Source: Chloroflexota bacterium
Lineage (GTDB): Bacteria; Chloroflexota; Dehalococcoidia; JACQGW01
DNA length: 17,555 nucleotides
Direction: 5' to 3'
Assembly: GCA_016199325.1 (NCBI GenBank)
Contig: JACQGW010000344.1
Location: 1-17,555 of the forward strand
Below the pieces are notes generated by a model. That model saw nothing but the letters and a program-made list of their open reading frames with translations. It did not search any database and had not been told where the DNA came from. A program made the translations under genes and the position numbers. Shown here in pieces: positions 1-7,801 of this stretch (position 1 is the stretch's first letter; each line of letters opens with the position of its first letter).

Positions 1-43
1 CCTGGCGCAAATTGGCGACGCCCACCCACCGCCGACCCCGGCG

Positions 44-73
44 TTGATCCGGTCGTTCCCGGTGTGCTATACC
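44..73 (+). promoter_or_regulatory. candidate sigma70-type promoter for the zinc-ribbon gene
   Basis: A TTGATC box at 44-49 and a TATACC box at 68-73 are separated by 18 bp. Transcription would start near position 80, just before the leader hairpin and the ribosome binding site of the zinc-ribbon gene. The match is moderate and rests on sequence alone. Confidence 0.35.
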
Positions 74-83
74 TCCCGATGCC

Positions 84-120
84 TGCCGGTCGTCGGCGGG
101 CTATCGCCGCCGGATCGGCA
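84..120 (+). promoter_or_regulatory. leader hairpin upstream of the zinc-ribbon gene
   Basis: An imperfect GC-rich inverted repeat, with TGCCGGTC on the left and GATCGGCA on the right plus a CGGCGG/CCGCCG inner stem, lies between the candidate promoter and the AAGGAGGA ribosome binding site at 133-140. It could fold in the 5' untranslated mRNA. It is not a riboswitch class I recognise. Confidence 0.3.
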
Positions 121-147
121 GCTTTCGACCCGAAGGAGGAATCAGCC

Positions 148-393
148 GTGCCGCTGGAAGAGTGGAAGTGCAGCGCCTGTGAGAAACCGATGCTGGTCCT
201 GGAGGGGACCGAAGAGGACGTCTGTCCCAACTGCCACACGCTCATCCGGCGGAATGGCCTGCCGCCGAAAGAAGCCGACGCCAGCGCACCGGTTGCCACC
301 CCGCTGGCCGATCGCTGCCCCTACTGCCGCACGCGGCTGCCGGCGACGGCGCCGCGCGTGCGCTGCCCTCGCTGCGGTCGCATGCTGTCCTAG
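148..393 (+). CDS. small double zinc-ribbon protein
   Basis: This 81-residue protein has two CxxC pairs near its N-terminus (CSAC, then CPNC about 17 residues later) and two more at its C-terminus (CPYC, CPRC). Each set can hold one zinc, so it reads as two zinc ribbons joined by a short linker rich in Ala and Pro. I chose the GTG start at 148 because AAGGAGGA (133-140) sits 7 nt upstream; an ATG at 64 in the same frame has no comparable site and would add a low-complexity extension. Small rubredoxin-like or zinc-ribbon proteins of this size usually bind partners or nucleic acid, but nothing here identifies the partner. The gene ends in a repeat-rich gap before the LOG gene, so operon membership is uncertain. 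Confidence 0.7.
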   Translation: MPLEEWKCSACEKPMLVLEGTEEDVCPNCHTLIRRNGLPPKEADASAPVATPLADRCPYCRTRLPATAPRVRCPRCGRMLS

Positions 394-406
394 AAGCGCC
401 TCACAA

Positions 407-507
407 AACCGCAGAGGCGCGGAGGACGCAGAGGAGATCGCGGAGGAGCGGCACTGTTGTGCTTCTCTTCTTTGCGTCGTCTCTGCGCCCTCTGTGTCTC
501 TGCGGTT
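407..507. repeat. large inverted repeat built from GCAGAG-type units
   Basis: The left arm begins AACCGCAGAGGCGCGGAGG at 407 and the right arm ends CTCTGTGTCTCTGCGGTT at 507. The right arm read on the minus strand starts AACCGCAGAGACACAGAGG, so the arms match over roughly 28 bp with scattered differences. Both arms are made of short GCAGAG/GGAGG units. This purine-rich type of intergenic repeat is common in large high-GC bacterial genomes. No coding potential is evident. Confidence 0.6.
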
Positions 508-561
508 GGTCTTGTCCGGTATTCTCGCCCGAGCACCGCACGCTGGCACGCGGTCTGCGGA

Positions 562-658
562 CGCCTACCGATTGGGATGCGAGGGTGCCATGCGAGGACT
601 GCGGCTGTTCGGACCGCCGACTGCCGACCGCCGACTGCCGACCCGATAGGGGTGTGCC
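562..658 (+). repeat. duplicated gene-start context around a 14-bp tandem repeat
   Basis: The text around the LOG start (gtGCCATGCGAAGAACGCGG, ATG at 659) has a similar copy 69 bp upstream (gtGCCATGCGAGGACTGCGG, ATG at 590). Between them is a perfect 14-bp direct repeat, ACCGCCGACTGCCG, at 613-626 and 627-640. The upstream ATG is in the same frame but stops at TAG 647-649, so it would encode only a 19-residue leader peptide. A 20-mer inside the tandem block (619-638) recurs inverted at 10293-10312, so this is a dispersed repeat. Confidence 0.55.
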
Positions 659-1507
659 ATGCGAAGAACGCGGCCGAGCAAGTGCGAAGCCGACGACCGC
701 CACCCGGCGCCGCCGGCGGGCGGTCCCGGCAGGGATGGGCGAACCGAGGATGAGAAGCTCCTGGAGTGCCCGGAAGCAGAGCGACGGTTAGCCGCCTGGC
801 TGGCCCGAAGCGATCCCTGGCGCCTGTTCCGCATCATGGGCGACTTCGTCGAGGGGTTCGACGCGCTGGCCGAGATCGGTCCGGCGGTCTCGATCTTCGG
901 TTCGGCCCGGGTTGGCCCCGACGACCCGATGTACAGGGCAGCCGTCGAGGTCGCCCGTGAGCTGGCGCTCGCGGGCTTCGCGATCGTCACCGGCGGCGGC
1001 CCCGGCATCATGGAGGCGGCCAACCGGGGGGCATCGGCCGTCGGGCGTGTCTCGATTGGCTGCAACATCGAGCTGCCGCACGAACAGAAACCGAACCCGT
1101 ACGCCACGCGGCAGCTCCACTTCCGCTACTTCTTCGTCCGCAAGATGATGTTCGTGCGCTACGCCGAAGCCTTCGTCATCTTCCCCGGCGGACTGGGGAC
1201 GCTCGACGAGCTCTTCGAGGCGCTCACGCTGATCCAGACGGACAAGCTGCACAACTTCCCCGTCATTCTGTTCGGACGGGCGTACTGGGAGGGAATGCTC
1301 GACTGGCTCAAGGCGACGGTCCTGGCCGAGGAGAAGATCGACCCGGAGGACCTCAAGCGGCTGGTCGTGACGGACAGCCCGACCGAAGTGCGCCGGCTGG
1401 TGGTCGACTGCTTCAAGGCCCGCTGCTGGCGCGTGGAGAAGCAATCGGCGGGACGCGGGCTACCCGGCCGGGTCCGGCCAGTGCGTGAAAAGGCCGATGC
1501 CCAGTAA
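659..1507 (+). CDS. LOG-family nucleotide 5'-monophosphate phosphoribohydrolase
   Basis: This 282-residue Rossmann-fold protein belongs to the TIGR00730/LOG family, often misnamed lysine decarboxylase. Characterised members hydrolyse nucleoside or cytokinin 5'-monophosphates to the free base and ribose 5-phosphate. Visible motifs are SIFGSAR (78-84), GGGPGIMEAANRGA (112-125), the Arg-Lys pair of the catalytic region (161-162, in RKMMF) and PGGLGTLDE (176-184), the signature of the active site and phosphate loop. The approximately 45-residue N-terminal segment before DPWRLFRIMG is low-complexity and probably disordered. The ATG at 659 is the only in-frame start near the conserved core, but it lacks a clear ribosome binding site and lies in duplicated DNA, so the true start is slightly uncertain. 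Its physiological substrate is unknown. Confidence 0.88.
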   Translation: MRRTRPSKCEADDRHPAPPAGGPGRDGRTEDEKLLECPEAERRLAAWLARSDPWRLFRIMGDFVEGFDALAEIGPAVSIFGSARVGPDDPMYRAAVEVARELALAGFAIVTGGGPGIMEAANRGASAVGRVSIGCNIELPHEQKPNPYATRQLHFRYFFVRKMMFVRYAEAFVIFPGGLGTLDELFEALTLIQTDKLHNFPVILFGRAYWEGMLDWLKATVLAEEKIDPEDLKRLVVTDSPTEVRRLVVDCFKARCWRVEKQSAGRGLPGRVRPVREKADAQ

Positions 1508-1548
1508 TACTTGGTTACTCATGTTCGGTGGACAAGTAGTACTCTCCT

Positions 1549-3243
1549 TTACTTCCTCGTCACGTAGGTCTTGTCGAGAAACATCCGTCTCACCGGCATC
1601 GGGACGTAGCCGTCAACCCGCTTGTTCATGACGGTCGCAAACCGGCCGTAGTACACCGGGATGAGCGCCACCGAGTCGAGCAGCATCTTCTGCGCATCCC
1701 AAAGGATCTGCTTTCGCTTCTCCTGGTCCGGTTCGCCCGACTGCTTCGTCAGCAGCTCGTCAAACTTCGGATCGCAGTAGCCCCAGCGCTTGTGTCGCGG
1801 GTTGTCGCAGCCGAACAAGATCCAGTAGCTATCTTCGGGATCTGGAGCCCAAGCCGTGCTATCCCCGATAAACATGGCGTGCTTGCCTTCGGTCACAAAA
1901 CCGTAGAACTTCGCCGAGTCGATTTTCTCGATCGTCACCTTGGCACCGACGGCGCCAAAGTTCGCCTGGTACAGCTCAGCGAGCCGGGGCCAGAAACCGG
2001 AGTTCTGAGTGTGGAGAACGAACTCCGGCGCGCCGCCGGCCTCTCTGAGCAAGTCCTTTGCCTTCTGCGGGTCGTGCTTGTAGTAGTCCTTGAACTGGGG
2101 AGCATGTGCCCACTGGGGGATGGGAGTATACCCTGCCCCGATGTCCGCTTCGCCGTAGAAGATCACGTCAACTACTTGCTGCTTGTCGACGCCGTGGGCA
2201 AGCGCCTGGCGGACACGGACGTCCTTCATCGTCGGATGGGCCTGGTTGACGCCAATGTACCCGGTATTCGCGGCCGGCACGGTCTGCACCTTCAAGGTCG
2301 GGTTCTTGCGGAACGACTCGAGGTCTTTGAAGTCCACGAAGGAGGTCATATCGACTTCGCCGGAAAGGAGGCTCGCCGTCATCACCTGATCGTCGGCGAT
2401 CACGCGAACGGTGACGCGGTCGAGCGCCGGCCGGCCCCCCCAGTAGTCGTCAAACGCCCGAAGGGATGCCTGATTGCCCTTCTCCGCCTTCTCGAAGACG
2501 AAGGGGCCGGCACCGATCGGGTTACGCCCGGCGTCTTTGACGCCGGCCTTCTTGACCGCCGTTGGGCTCATGATGCTGCCGTAGGGCGACGCGAGCGCCG
2601 AGATGAACGCCGGCATCGGCTTCTCGCGGACGATCTCCACCGTGTACTCGTCCTTGGCCTTCACCGTCTTCACGCCGGCCAGCAGCGAGGTGCGGCCGAT
2701 GGCGTTCTCGTCGTAGTAGGGATGGTTCTTGTCGATGTAGCGCATGTAGTTGAACTCGACGGCTTCGGCGTTGAACGGCGTGCCGTCGTGGAACTTGACG
2801 CCCTTACGGAGCTGGAACGTGTAGACCAGGCCGTCGTTGGAGACGGTGTGGCCGGTTGCCAACTCCGGAATCAGCGTCTTGAGGTCGCGGAAGGTGTACA
2901 GGCTGTTGTAGATGTTGTCGACGACCCAGGCGTGAGCCCAGCCCTGGAAGCTGACGGCGGGTACGTAGTTATCGCCGATCGCCTCGCCAGCGACGACCAA
3001 GCTGCCCCCCTGGGTTGTCGGTTTACTGATCACGGCCGGGGCAGTGGTGGGCTGGACGGCGGGTGCTTTCGTCGGCTGCGGGGCAGGCGGCGCGGTCGGC
3101 TGGATGGTGGGGGCGCCTGGCGCACACCCGGTCAATGTGGCAAAGCCGCTGCTGAAAGCGAGCAGACCTACTGCGTGGATCAACCGGCGCCTGGACATCG
3201 TCTTGCGAATGAAGTGGGGACTTCCCCAATACCCTGTCGCCAT
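1549..3243 (-). CDS. ABC transporter solute-binding lipoprotein, family 5 (peptide/nickel type)
   Basis: This is a 564-residue extracytoplasmic binding protein of the DppA/OppA/NikA family. The N-terminus carries a twin-arginine-like SRRRLI motif (17-22), a hydrophobic stretch and an LTGC lipobox with Cys at residue 40, then a Pro/Thr/Ala/Gln-rich linker typical of surface lipoproteins. The core shows the usual family pattern: an ELATG segment, YTFQLRKGVKFHDGTPFNAEAV, the RNPIGAGPFVF block and the VRQALAHGVDKQQVV block. I chose the ATG at 3243 because GAGAGGAAG precedes it; an ATG 21 nt upstream at 3264 is less well supported. It is the last gene of the minus-strand locus, 113 bp after the phosphotriesterase-family gene. 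No permease or ATPase partner is in the window, so it must borrow a transporter encoded elsewhere or act as a receptor. The ligand cannot be read from the sequence. Confidence 0.9.
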   Translation of the reverse strand: MATGYWGSPHFIRKTMSRRRLIHAVGLLAFSSGFATLTGCAPGAPTIQPTAPPAPQPTKAPAVQPTTAPAVISKPTTQGGSLVVAGEAIGDNYVPAVSFQGWAHAWVVDNIYNSLYTFRDLKTLIPELATGHTVSNDGLVYTFQLRKGVKFHDGTPFNAEAVEFNYMRYIDKNHPYYDENAIGRTSLLAGVKTVKAKDEYTVEIVREKPMPAFISALASPYGSIMSPTAVKKAGVKDAGRNPIGAGPFVFEKAEKGNQASLRAFDDYWGGRPALDRVTVRVIADDQVMTASLLSGEVDMTSFVDFKDLESFRKNPTLKVQTVPAANTGYIGVNQAHPTMKDVRVRQALAHGVDKQQVVDVIFYGEADIGAGYTPIPQWAHAPQFKDYYKHDPQKAKDLLREAGGAPEFVLHTQNSGFWPRLAELYQANFGAVGAKVTIEKIDSAKFYGFVTEGKHAMFIGDSTAWAPDPEDSYWILFGCDNPRHKRWGYCDPKFDELLTKQSGEPDQEKRKQILWDAQKMLLDSVALIPVYYGRFATVMNKRVDGYVPMPVRRMFLDKTYVTRK

Positions 3244-3356
3244 TGTCTTCCTCTCTTGATTCATTCCTGATTCATCAGTCCTGATTCACGAGTCGCACCT
3301 CATCCCTGATCGCTGAAGGGCAATGCCGCAGGTTCCTCTTCTGGCAATGGCACATC

Positions 3357-4397
3357 CTACACGCCTGCGAGGAACGTGCGCGGGTTGTCGACGAGGATGT
3401 GCCGGATCGTGGCTTCGTCCACCCCACTCCTCAAGAGGCGCGGACGGATGGTTCGCAGGATGTGGGCGTAGCCGTTGCCGCCGAACCGGACCAGCTCGTG
3501 CTTGTAGGAGATGTCCTGGGAAAGGAGCACGTGATCCGTCAGACCGGCGTCGAGCAGGCCGAGGATGGTGCGGATGCGGTCTCCGTCGGACAGATGTTGC
3601 GTGTTCACGTGCGGATAGTAGACGTCGCTGCCGAGGCGGTCTATCTCCAGGCGGAAGCCCCGCGCGGCCACCTCGCGGTACGCAGGCAGGTCGTCGCGAA
3701 AGCGATTGTCGAGATGGCAGAGGGCCGTCCGCCCGGGGTTCACCCCAGCATCCTCGGCCAGTCGCATCGCCATTCTCGCCCCGTCGGCGCCCCAGCCAGG
3801 ATGGATCGAAACGGCGCAATCGAGCTCCCGCTGGACCCGCGCCGCCGCCGCCAGCACCCGAATCTCGACCGGTGCCGGCGGGTTGCTCAGCCCCAGCTCG
3901 CCGATGAGACCGGCGCGAATGTCGGTGCCGGCGATGCCCTCCAGCAGCTCACGCCGCATGCTCTCGGCCAGCTCATCCACCGAGCGTTCGACTGCGGATT
4001 CGGGGAGGGACAACGCGATGTAGTATCCGGTGCCGGCGACGACCTGGAGACCGGTTCGCCGTGCCACGGCGCCCAACCCCTTCAGGTTGGGCGCGATGCC
4101 GACCGTGGTGAGGTCCACCAGCGTGCGCCCCCCGGCGGCGCTGAACTGCGCCAGCTCCGAGACCGCGACCTCCAAACTGTCCTGCACCAGGTTGTCGCGA
4201 CTGTTCTGCGGGTGCGTGTTGAGCCACCAGCGCCGCTCGGGCGAGACCGGCGCTGCGGCCATGGCGCCGTCCGGGTCGTCATCGGCCTGCTTGAAGTAGG
4301 CGGTCATGTCGAAGTAGACGTGTTCGTGCACCATGATCGTGCCCAGCGCGTCGGCCGGCACCGGGCCAAGGACCGTCATGACTGTCGGGCTTGCCAT
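3357..4397 (-). CDS. phosphotriesterase-family metal-dependent hydrolase
   Basis: This 346-residue amidohydrolase-superfamily protein opens with the family signature TVLGPVPADALGTIMVHEHV. Expected metal ligands are visible: His24 and His26 (HEH), Glu167 (IGELG, where bacterial phosphotriesterase has a carboxylated Lys), His199 (SIHPGW), His228 (CHLDN) and Asp295 (SQDI). A Glu bridging ligand is known in several phosphotriesterase-homology proteins. Members hydrolyse lactones, phosphotriesters or amide-like esters, so the reaction here is open. I chose ATG 4397, with GAGG 6 nt upstream; an ATG at 4418 has no ribosome binding site. It lies 48 bp downstream of the M24 gene and is probably cotranscribed with it, which suggests two successive hydrolytic steps on one imported compound. 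That pairing is an inference. Confidence 0.85.
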   Translation of the reverse strand: MASPTVMTVLGPVPADALGTIMVHEHVYFDMTAYFKQADDDPDGAMAAAPVSPERRWWLNTHPQNSRDNLVQDSLEVAVSELAQFSAAGGRTLVDLTTVGIAPNLKGLGAVARRTGLQVVAGTGYYIALSLPESAVERSVDELAESMRRELLEGIAGTDIRAGLIGELGLSNPPAPVEIRVLAAAARVQRELDCAVSIHPGWGADGARMAMRLAEDAGVNPGRTALCHLDNRFRDDLPAYREVAARGFRLEIDRLGSDVYYPHVNTQHLSDGDRIRTILGLLDAGLTDHVLLSQDISYKHELVRFGGNGYAHILRTIRPRLLRSGVDEATIRHILVDNPRTFLAGV

Positions 4398-4445
4398 GCG
4401 CTTCCTCAGATGAGTCATCGGGGTTGGAGCAGTTGATCCTGCTCG

Positions 4446-5699
4446 TTAGCTCAACAGCTTTGCGTCATACGGGTAGGTGCAGAGCAGTTGGGCGCCATCT
4501 TTCGTCACCAGAACCTGGTCCTCCAGCTTGACCCCGAACGGCGCGCCAACCTTGCCGGCGTAGCACTCGAGACAGAGGACCATGTTCTCCTTGATCTCGC
4601 GTGTCGGCATAGGCATGAGCGACGGTGGATAGTCCTCCGGATACAGGATGGCCGGTCCCTCATCCTCCAGGCCGGCCTGGTGGGCCATGACGCAGTACCG
4701 CTGGGCTCGGTACGCCTCCGGCAGCTTCGGCGCCCGCTGCCAGAACTCCTCGAACGTCATCCCCGGCCTGATCAGATCGAACATACCGTTGACACAGTCG
4801 TAGGCGATCCGATAGGCCTCCTTTTGCTCCGGAGACGGGTTGTCGCCGCAGAGGAAGGTGCGCGAGACGTCGATGACGTAGCCTTCGTAGCCGTTCGCAT
4901 CGGTGTCGACGGCGACGAGATCGCCGGGCATCACGACCTTGTCGTGCGCTTCCGCAAACCAGGGGTTCGTGTTCGTGCCGGAGACGCTCAGTCGGGTGAA
5001 CAGGAATTCGCCGTGGCGACTCAGCAGCGCGTGGCTCAGCACCGCCAGGAGCTCGTATTCTCGAATCCCCGGACGGATGGCGGCCTCGAACTCGGCCAGG
5101 ATGGCATCGCCGATGCCGCCGTTGATCTTGAACAGCGCGACCTCCTCCGGCGTCTTCACCTCACGGGCGTCGACCGTGGCAGGACCGGCGTTGGCGATGC
5201 GAATGCCCTCTTCCTGGAGGGCAAGAAAACCGGTGGTGTCGAGCTTGTCCACCCCCAGTCGCTCGTTCTCCGCGCCGAGCTCGCGCATGACCGAGCGGAT
5301 CTCTTTCGCCCACCCTCTGGTGACCTCCTGGGCCCAGGGATCTACCCCGATGAAGAACTCCCAGGCCCGCGCTGGCCGCACGTCCCTGACGAATCTCCGG
5401 CTGACATGCATGGCGCCGGTGAACTCGAAGAGGATCGGGTCGCCCGCGGCCGGGACCATACAGTAGCGTGCGAAAGTCCCGGCCATGTAGACCCCCTGCA
5501 CGTCGGTGCCCGTGGCGTAGCGGATGTTCGCCGGGCTGTAGAAGAGGCAGACGGGCAGGTCATGGCGCTGCATCATCGTCTGGAGACGCGCCAGCCGCCC
5601 CGCCCGCAGCCTGTCGAAGTTGACCTCGCTCAAATTGGGCACCCTGAGCTGGTGAACGCGGGGGCGGATCGCCAGTAGTCTGCCCTGTTCGGTAATCAT
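4446..5699 (-). CDS. DddP-like M24-family metallohydrolase
   Basis: This 417-residue pita-bread-fold protein has an N-terminal creatinase-type domain and a C-terminal M24 domain. Candidate metal ligands are Asp265, Asp267, Asp277, His340, Glu378 and Glu393. The DxD-N9-D spacing (265/267/277) and the acid six residues after the His (Asp346, in HQAGLED) differ from ordinary prolidases, where the first two Asp are 11 apart. They match what I recall for the DMSP lyase DddP (Asp295/297/307, His371, Asp377, Glu406/421), except that the His-to-Glu gap is three residues longer here. It could still be an Xaa-Pro peptidase or creatinase-like enzyme; the family fold is sure, the substrate is not. The ATG at 5699 has an excellent GGAGGGA site 4 nt upstream. 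It is the first gene of the hydrolase and binding-protein set, 222 bp after the PucR-type regulator. Confidence 0.82.
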   Translation of the reverse strand: MITEQGRLLAIRPRVHQLRVPNLSEVNFDRLRAGRLARLQTMMQRHDLPVCLFYSPANIRYATGTDVQGVYMAGTFARYCMVPAAGDPILFEFTGAMHVSRRFVRDVRPARAWEFFIGVDPWAQEVTRGWAKEIRSVMRELGAENERLGVDKLDTTGFLALQEEGIRIANAGPATVDAREVKTPEEVALFKINGGIGDAILAEFEAAIRPGIREYELLAVLSHALLSRHGEFLFTRLSVSGTNTNPWFAEAHDKVVMPGDLVAVDTDANGYEGYVIDVSRTFLCGDNPSPEQKEAYRIAYDCVNGMFDLIRPGMTFEEFWQRAPKLPEAYRAQRYCVMAHQAGLEDEGPAILYPEDYPPSLMPMPTREIKENMVLCLECYAGKVGAPFGVKLEDQVLVTKDGAQLLCTYPYDAKLLS

Positions 5700-5739
5700 G
5701 GTCTCCCTCCGTTTTCATGGTAGAGGGGCAGCTTGCCTT

Positions 5740-5756
5740 TGTGCCACCAGGGCACA
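5740..5756. promoter_or_regulatory. palindromic operator-like site upstream of the M24 gene
   Basis: TGTGCC and GGCACA form a perfect 6-bp inverted repeat with a 5-bp spacer, about 40 bp upstream of the M24 start codon in the 222-bp gap that follows the PucR-type regulator gene. Position and symmetry suit a regulator site, but no copy elsewhere in the window confirms it. Confidence 0.3.
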
Positions 5757-5902
5757 GCGTACGGCGGCCGCACATCAGGGACAATATGGCGGTTCCACAC
5801 AGTTCACTGGAGTTTGCGCTGGCTGGACGTGGAGGCCACACACAGTCGTTCACAATTTGAGTGGTGCGGATACGGGGAAGGGAGATGGAGAATACTGAAT
5901 CT

Positions 5903-5922
5903 GGCAGTCCGCCGGAACTGCC
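5903..5922 (-). terminator. hairpin at the stop codon of the PucR-type gene
   Basis: Read on the minus strand, GGCAGTTC and GGACTGCC form an 8-bp stem (one G-T pair) with a 4-nt loop, starting at the last base of the TAG stop codon. No T-run follows, so it may be a 3' mRNA stabilising stem or a weak terminator that partly separates the regulator from the hydrolase genes. Confidence 0.35.
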
Positions 5923-7754
5923 TACTGCTGACCGAAGGTGGTGCGCCCGGCGAGTTTCAGCACCCGGAAGGCGAGTTGGAGGTTCAGGCGAGTGTCGGAG
6001 TCGTTCAGGTCAAGCTTCGCGACGGCCGCAATGCGGGCCAGACGCTGAGCCAACGTGTTCGGATGGATGAACAACCGTGTGGCCGTGCGTCGCTGGTTGC
6101 GGTCTTCCTCCAGATAGGCATGGAGTGTCTCGAGGAGAGCCGACCCGCGTTTGTGGTCGTACTCCACCAAGGGGCCAAGCATCTTGTCGGCAAACTGAAG
6201 CAACTCCCCCTCGTCCTCTTTTCGGGACAGTATGCCGTAGACCCCCAGGTCGCCCAGCGAGATGACGGCGTTCGATAGGCCCAGGCTTCGCGCCGCTTCC
6301 AAGGCGCGCCTCGCCCGTGCGTACGATCTGGGGAAGTCCTCGAGAGACCGGCACGTCTCCCCAACTCCCACGGAGACGAAGCCGTGGAACACGTGCCGAG
6401 AGACTTCCTGCCGGATGGCTTCGGCCAGCCGCCGGCTCCTCCCGCCGTCGAGCGACGGATTCGGTGCCAAGACGACGATATTCCTGCCCTGGATCACGGC
6501 AACAGGACGGGTATATGGACTGTTGCCCAGATGGTGAATGGCCTCGAGGATGCGTCGCTTCGCGACCATCTGATCCGCTTGCTCGGAGGCCAGCTTGGGG
6601 CCAGTCCCCTCGTCCACGTCCAGCACCAGCAGATCCCAGGGCCTGCACAGATCGATGCCGAGAAAGCCAGCGCGCTCGATAAGAGATGGTGTGTCCTTGG
6701 ATACCCCAGCCAGCAACTCCGCTAGGAAATCGGCCCTGAGCCGGTGTTCAGTTTCCAATTTGGCCCGCTGGTTCACGAGCTCCAGCCCTAACGCCACCGT
6801 GGCATCTTCCACGATGGCGCAGTCGGAATCGGTGAAAGGACGCCGGCTTTCGGCGGCGGCCACCAAGCCCAGCAGATCGCTCCCCGTCCAGATGGGAGCC
6901 TCGAGCCGACGCTGCACCAGGCCATACTTCAAGAAGCTTCCCGTGATGAGTGGCCCCTTCGACTCAATTACCCGATGGAGTTGGCGGCGGAACAGGGGAT
7001 CGTCCATCGCTTCTCTCGGTACTCCACCTTGATCGAGCGAGTCTCTGCGCATGCGATCCGTCCCCTCCTGTCGCGGCGAATGGGCGATAAGGTGGAACAC
7101 ACTATTGACCAGTACCACCGGGTTCTCAACGAGATCGTCAAGCGCCGCTACCAACGTGGACAACCCTCTTCTGTCAAGAACCATCCGCACGAGATTGCCC
7201 GCGACGGCAGTCTGCGACAGCTTGCTCCCACGGATCGCCTGGGATTCAGCAGCGCGCAGCGCCGCTGCAAGTTCCTTTGCGACGGTCTGGCAGAGACGGA
7301 CGTGAGCGAGGCTCAGCTCGGCCGTCCCGTTGCCCAGCGCGATGAACAACAGGCCGAGAACAGTGCCACGACAGGTGATGGGGAACAAGATGGTCGGAGA
7401 GAGAACCGTTCCTGGGGAGGCGTTGGTGCGCGTCGGCATAAGGGAGCTGCCGTCGTCCAGAAGGATGGGTTCTGTGCCCATCAGCAGACTCCTGTCGCGG
7501 ACGATCTGCGCCAGGGGCACGGTCGCTCCCAAGTCGCAGCCGAGCCTGCTCGCATCGCCATAGACGCCAGCTACCTGGAGAACGTGGCTGTCTCCTCTCA
7601 ACAGGGCAATGACGGCCTCAGACGCGCCAACGGCCTGCCCGACGCATTCCGCCACTTCTCCCAAAACGTCCTCTGGGTCCTCGGCATCGAACAAGACGTG
7701 AGCAGTGTTGAACAGTGACCCGATGAGACCGGCCTGTGAATCAACCTCTCGCAT
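5922..7754 (-). CDS. PucR/CdaR-type transcriptional regulator with N-terminal GAF domain
   Basis: This 610-residue regulator has a GAF-like sensor domain over about residues 20-170 (VIALLRGDSHVLQVAGVYGD and ILFPITCRGTVLGLLFIAL), a central PucR/CdaR-type region with a second sensor-like part around 190-340, and a C-terminal PucR helix-turn-helix at about 545-605 (TLHAYLEEDRNQRRTATRLF, HPNTLAQRLARI). PucR-type proteins usually control catabolic operons in response to a pathway metabolite. Here it is encoded just upstream of, and in the same direction as, the M24, phosphotriesterase-family and binding-protein genes, its likely targets. The ATG at 7754 has GGAGG 6 nt upstream. It starts 47 bp after the degenerate AAA+ gene, so both may share the promoter at 8458-8486. 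Confidence 0.87.
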   Translation of the reverse strand: MREVDSQAGLIGSLFNTAHVLFDAEDPEDVLGEVAECVGQAVGASEAVIALLRGDSHVLQVAGVYGDASRLGCDLGATVPLAQIVRDRSLLMGTEPILLDDGSSLMPTRTNASPGTVLSPTILFPITCRGTVLGLLFIALGNGTAELSLAHVRLCQTVAKELAAALRAAESQAIRGSKLSQTAVAGNLVRMVLDRRGLSTLVAALDDLVENPVVLVNSVFHLIAHSPRQEGTDRMRRDSLDQGGVPREAMDDPLFRRQLHRVIESKGPLITGSFLKYGLVQRRLEAPIWTGSDLLGLVAAAESRRPFTDSDCAIVEDATVALGLELVNQRAKLETEHRLRADFLAELLAGVSKDTPSLIERAGFLGIDLCRPWDLLVLDVDEGTGPKLASEQADQMVAKRRILEAIHHLGNSPYTRPVAVIQGRNIVVLAPNPSLDGGRSRRLAEAIRQEVSRHVFHGFVSVGVGETCRSLEDFPRSYARARRALEAARSLGLSNAVISLGDLGVYGILSRKEDEGELLQFADKMLGPLVEYDHKRGSALLETLHAYLEEDRNQRRTATRLFIHPNTLAQRLARIAAVAKLDLNDSDTRLNLQLAFRVLKLAGRTTFGQQ

Positions 7755-7801
7755 GAGCCACCTCCAACCGGACAGCCTGCGTGGGTTGCACGAGAGTTCT
7801 G

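Noticed and set aside
44..649. 201-residue open frame overlapping the zinc-ribbon gene
   Set aside because: Arg/Ala/Pro-rich shadow frame that crosses the zinc-ribbon gene and two repeat blocks; the CxxC pairs and the AAGGAGGA site belong to the other frame.
1508..1538. TACTTG/CAAGTA inverted repeat between the LOG gene and the binding-protein gene
   Set aside because: Only 6 bp of stem with a 19-nt loop and no T-run; too weak to call a terminator between these convergent genes.
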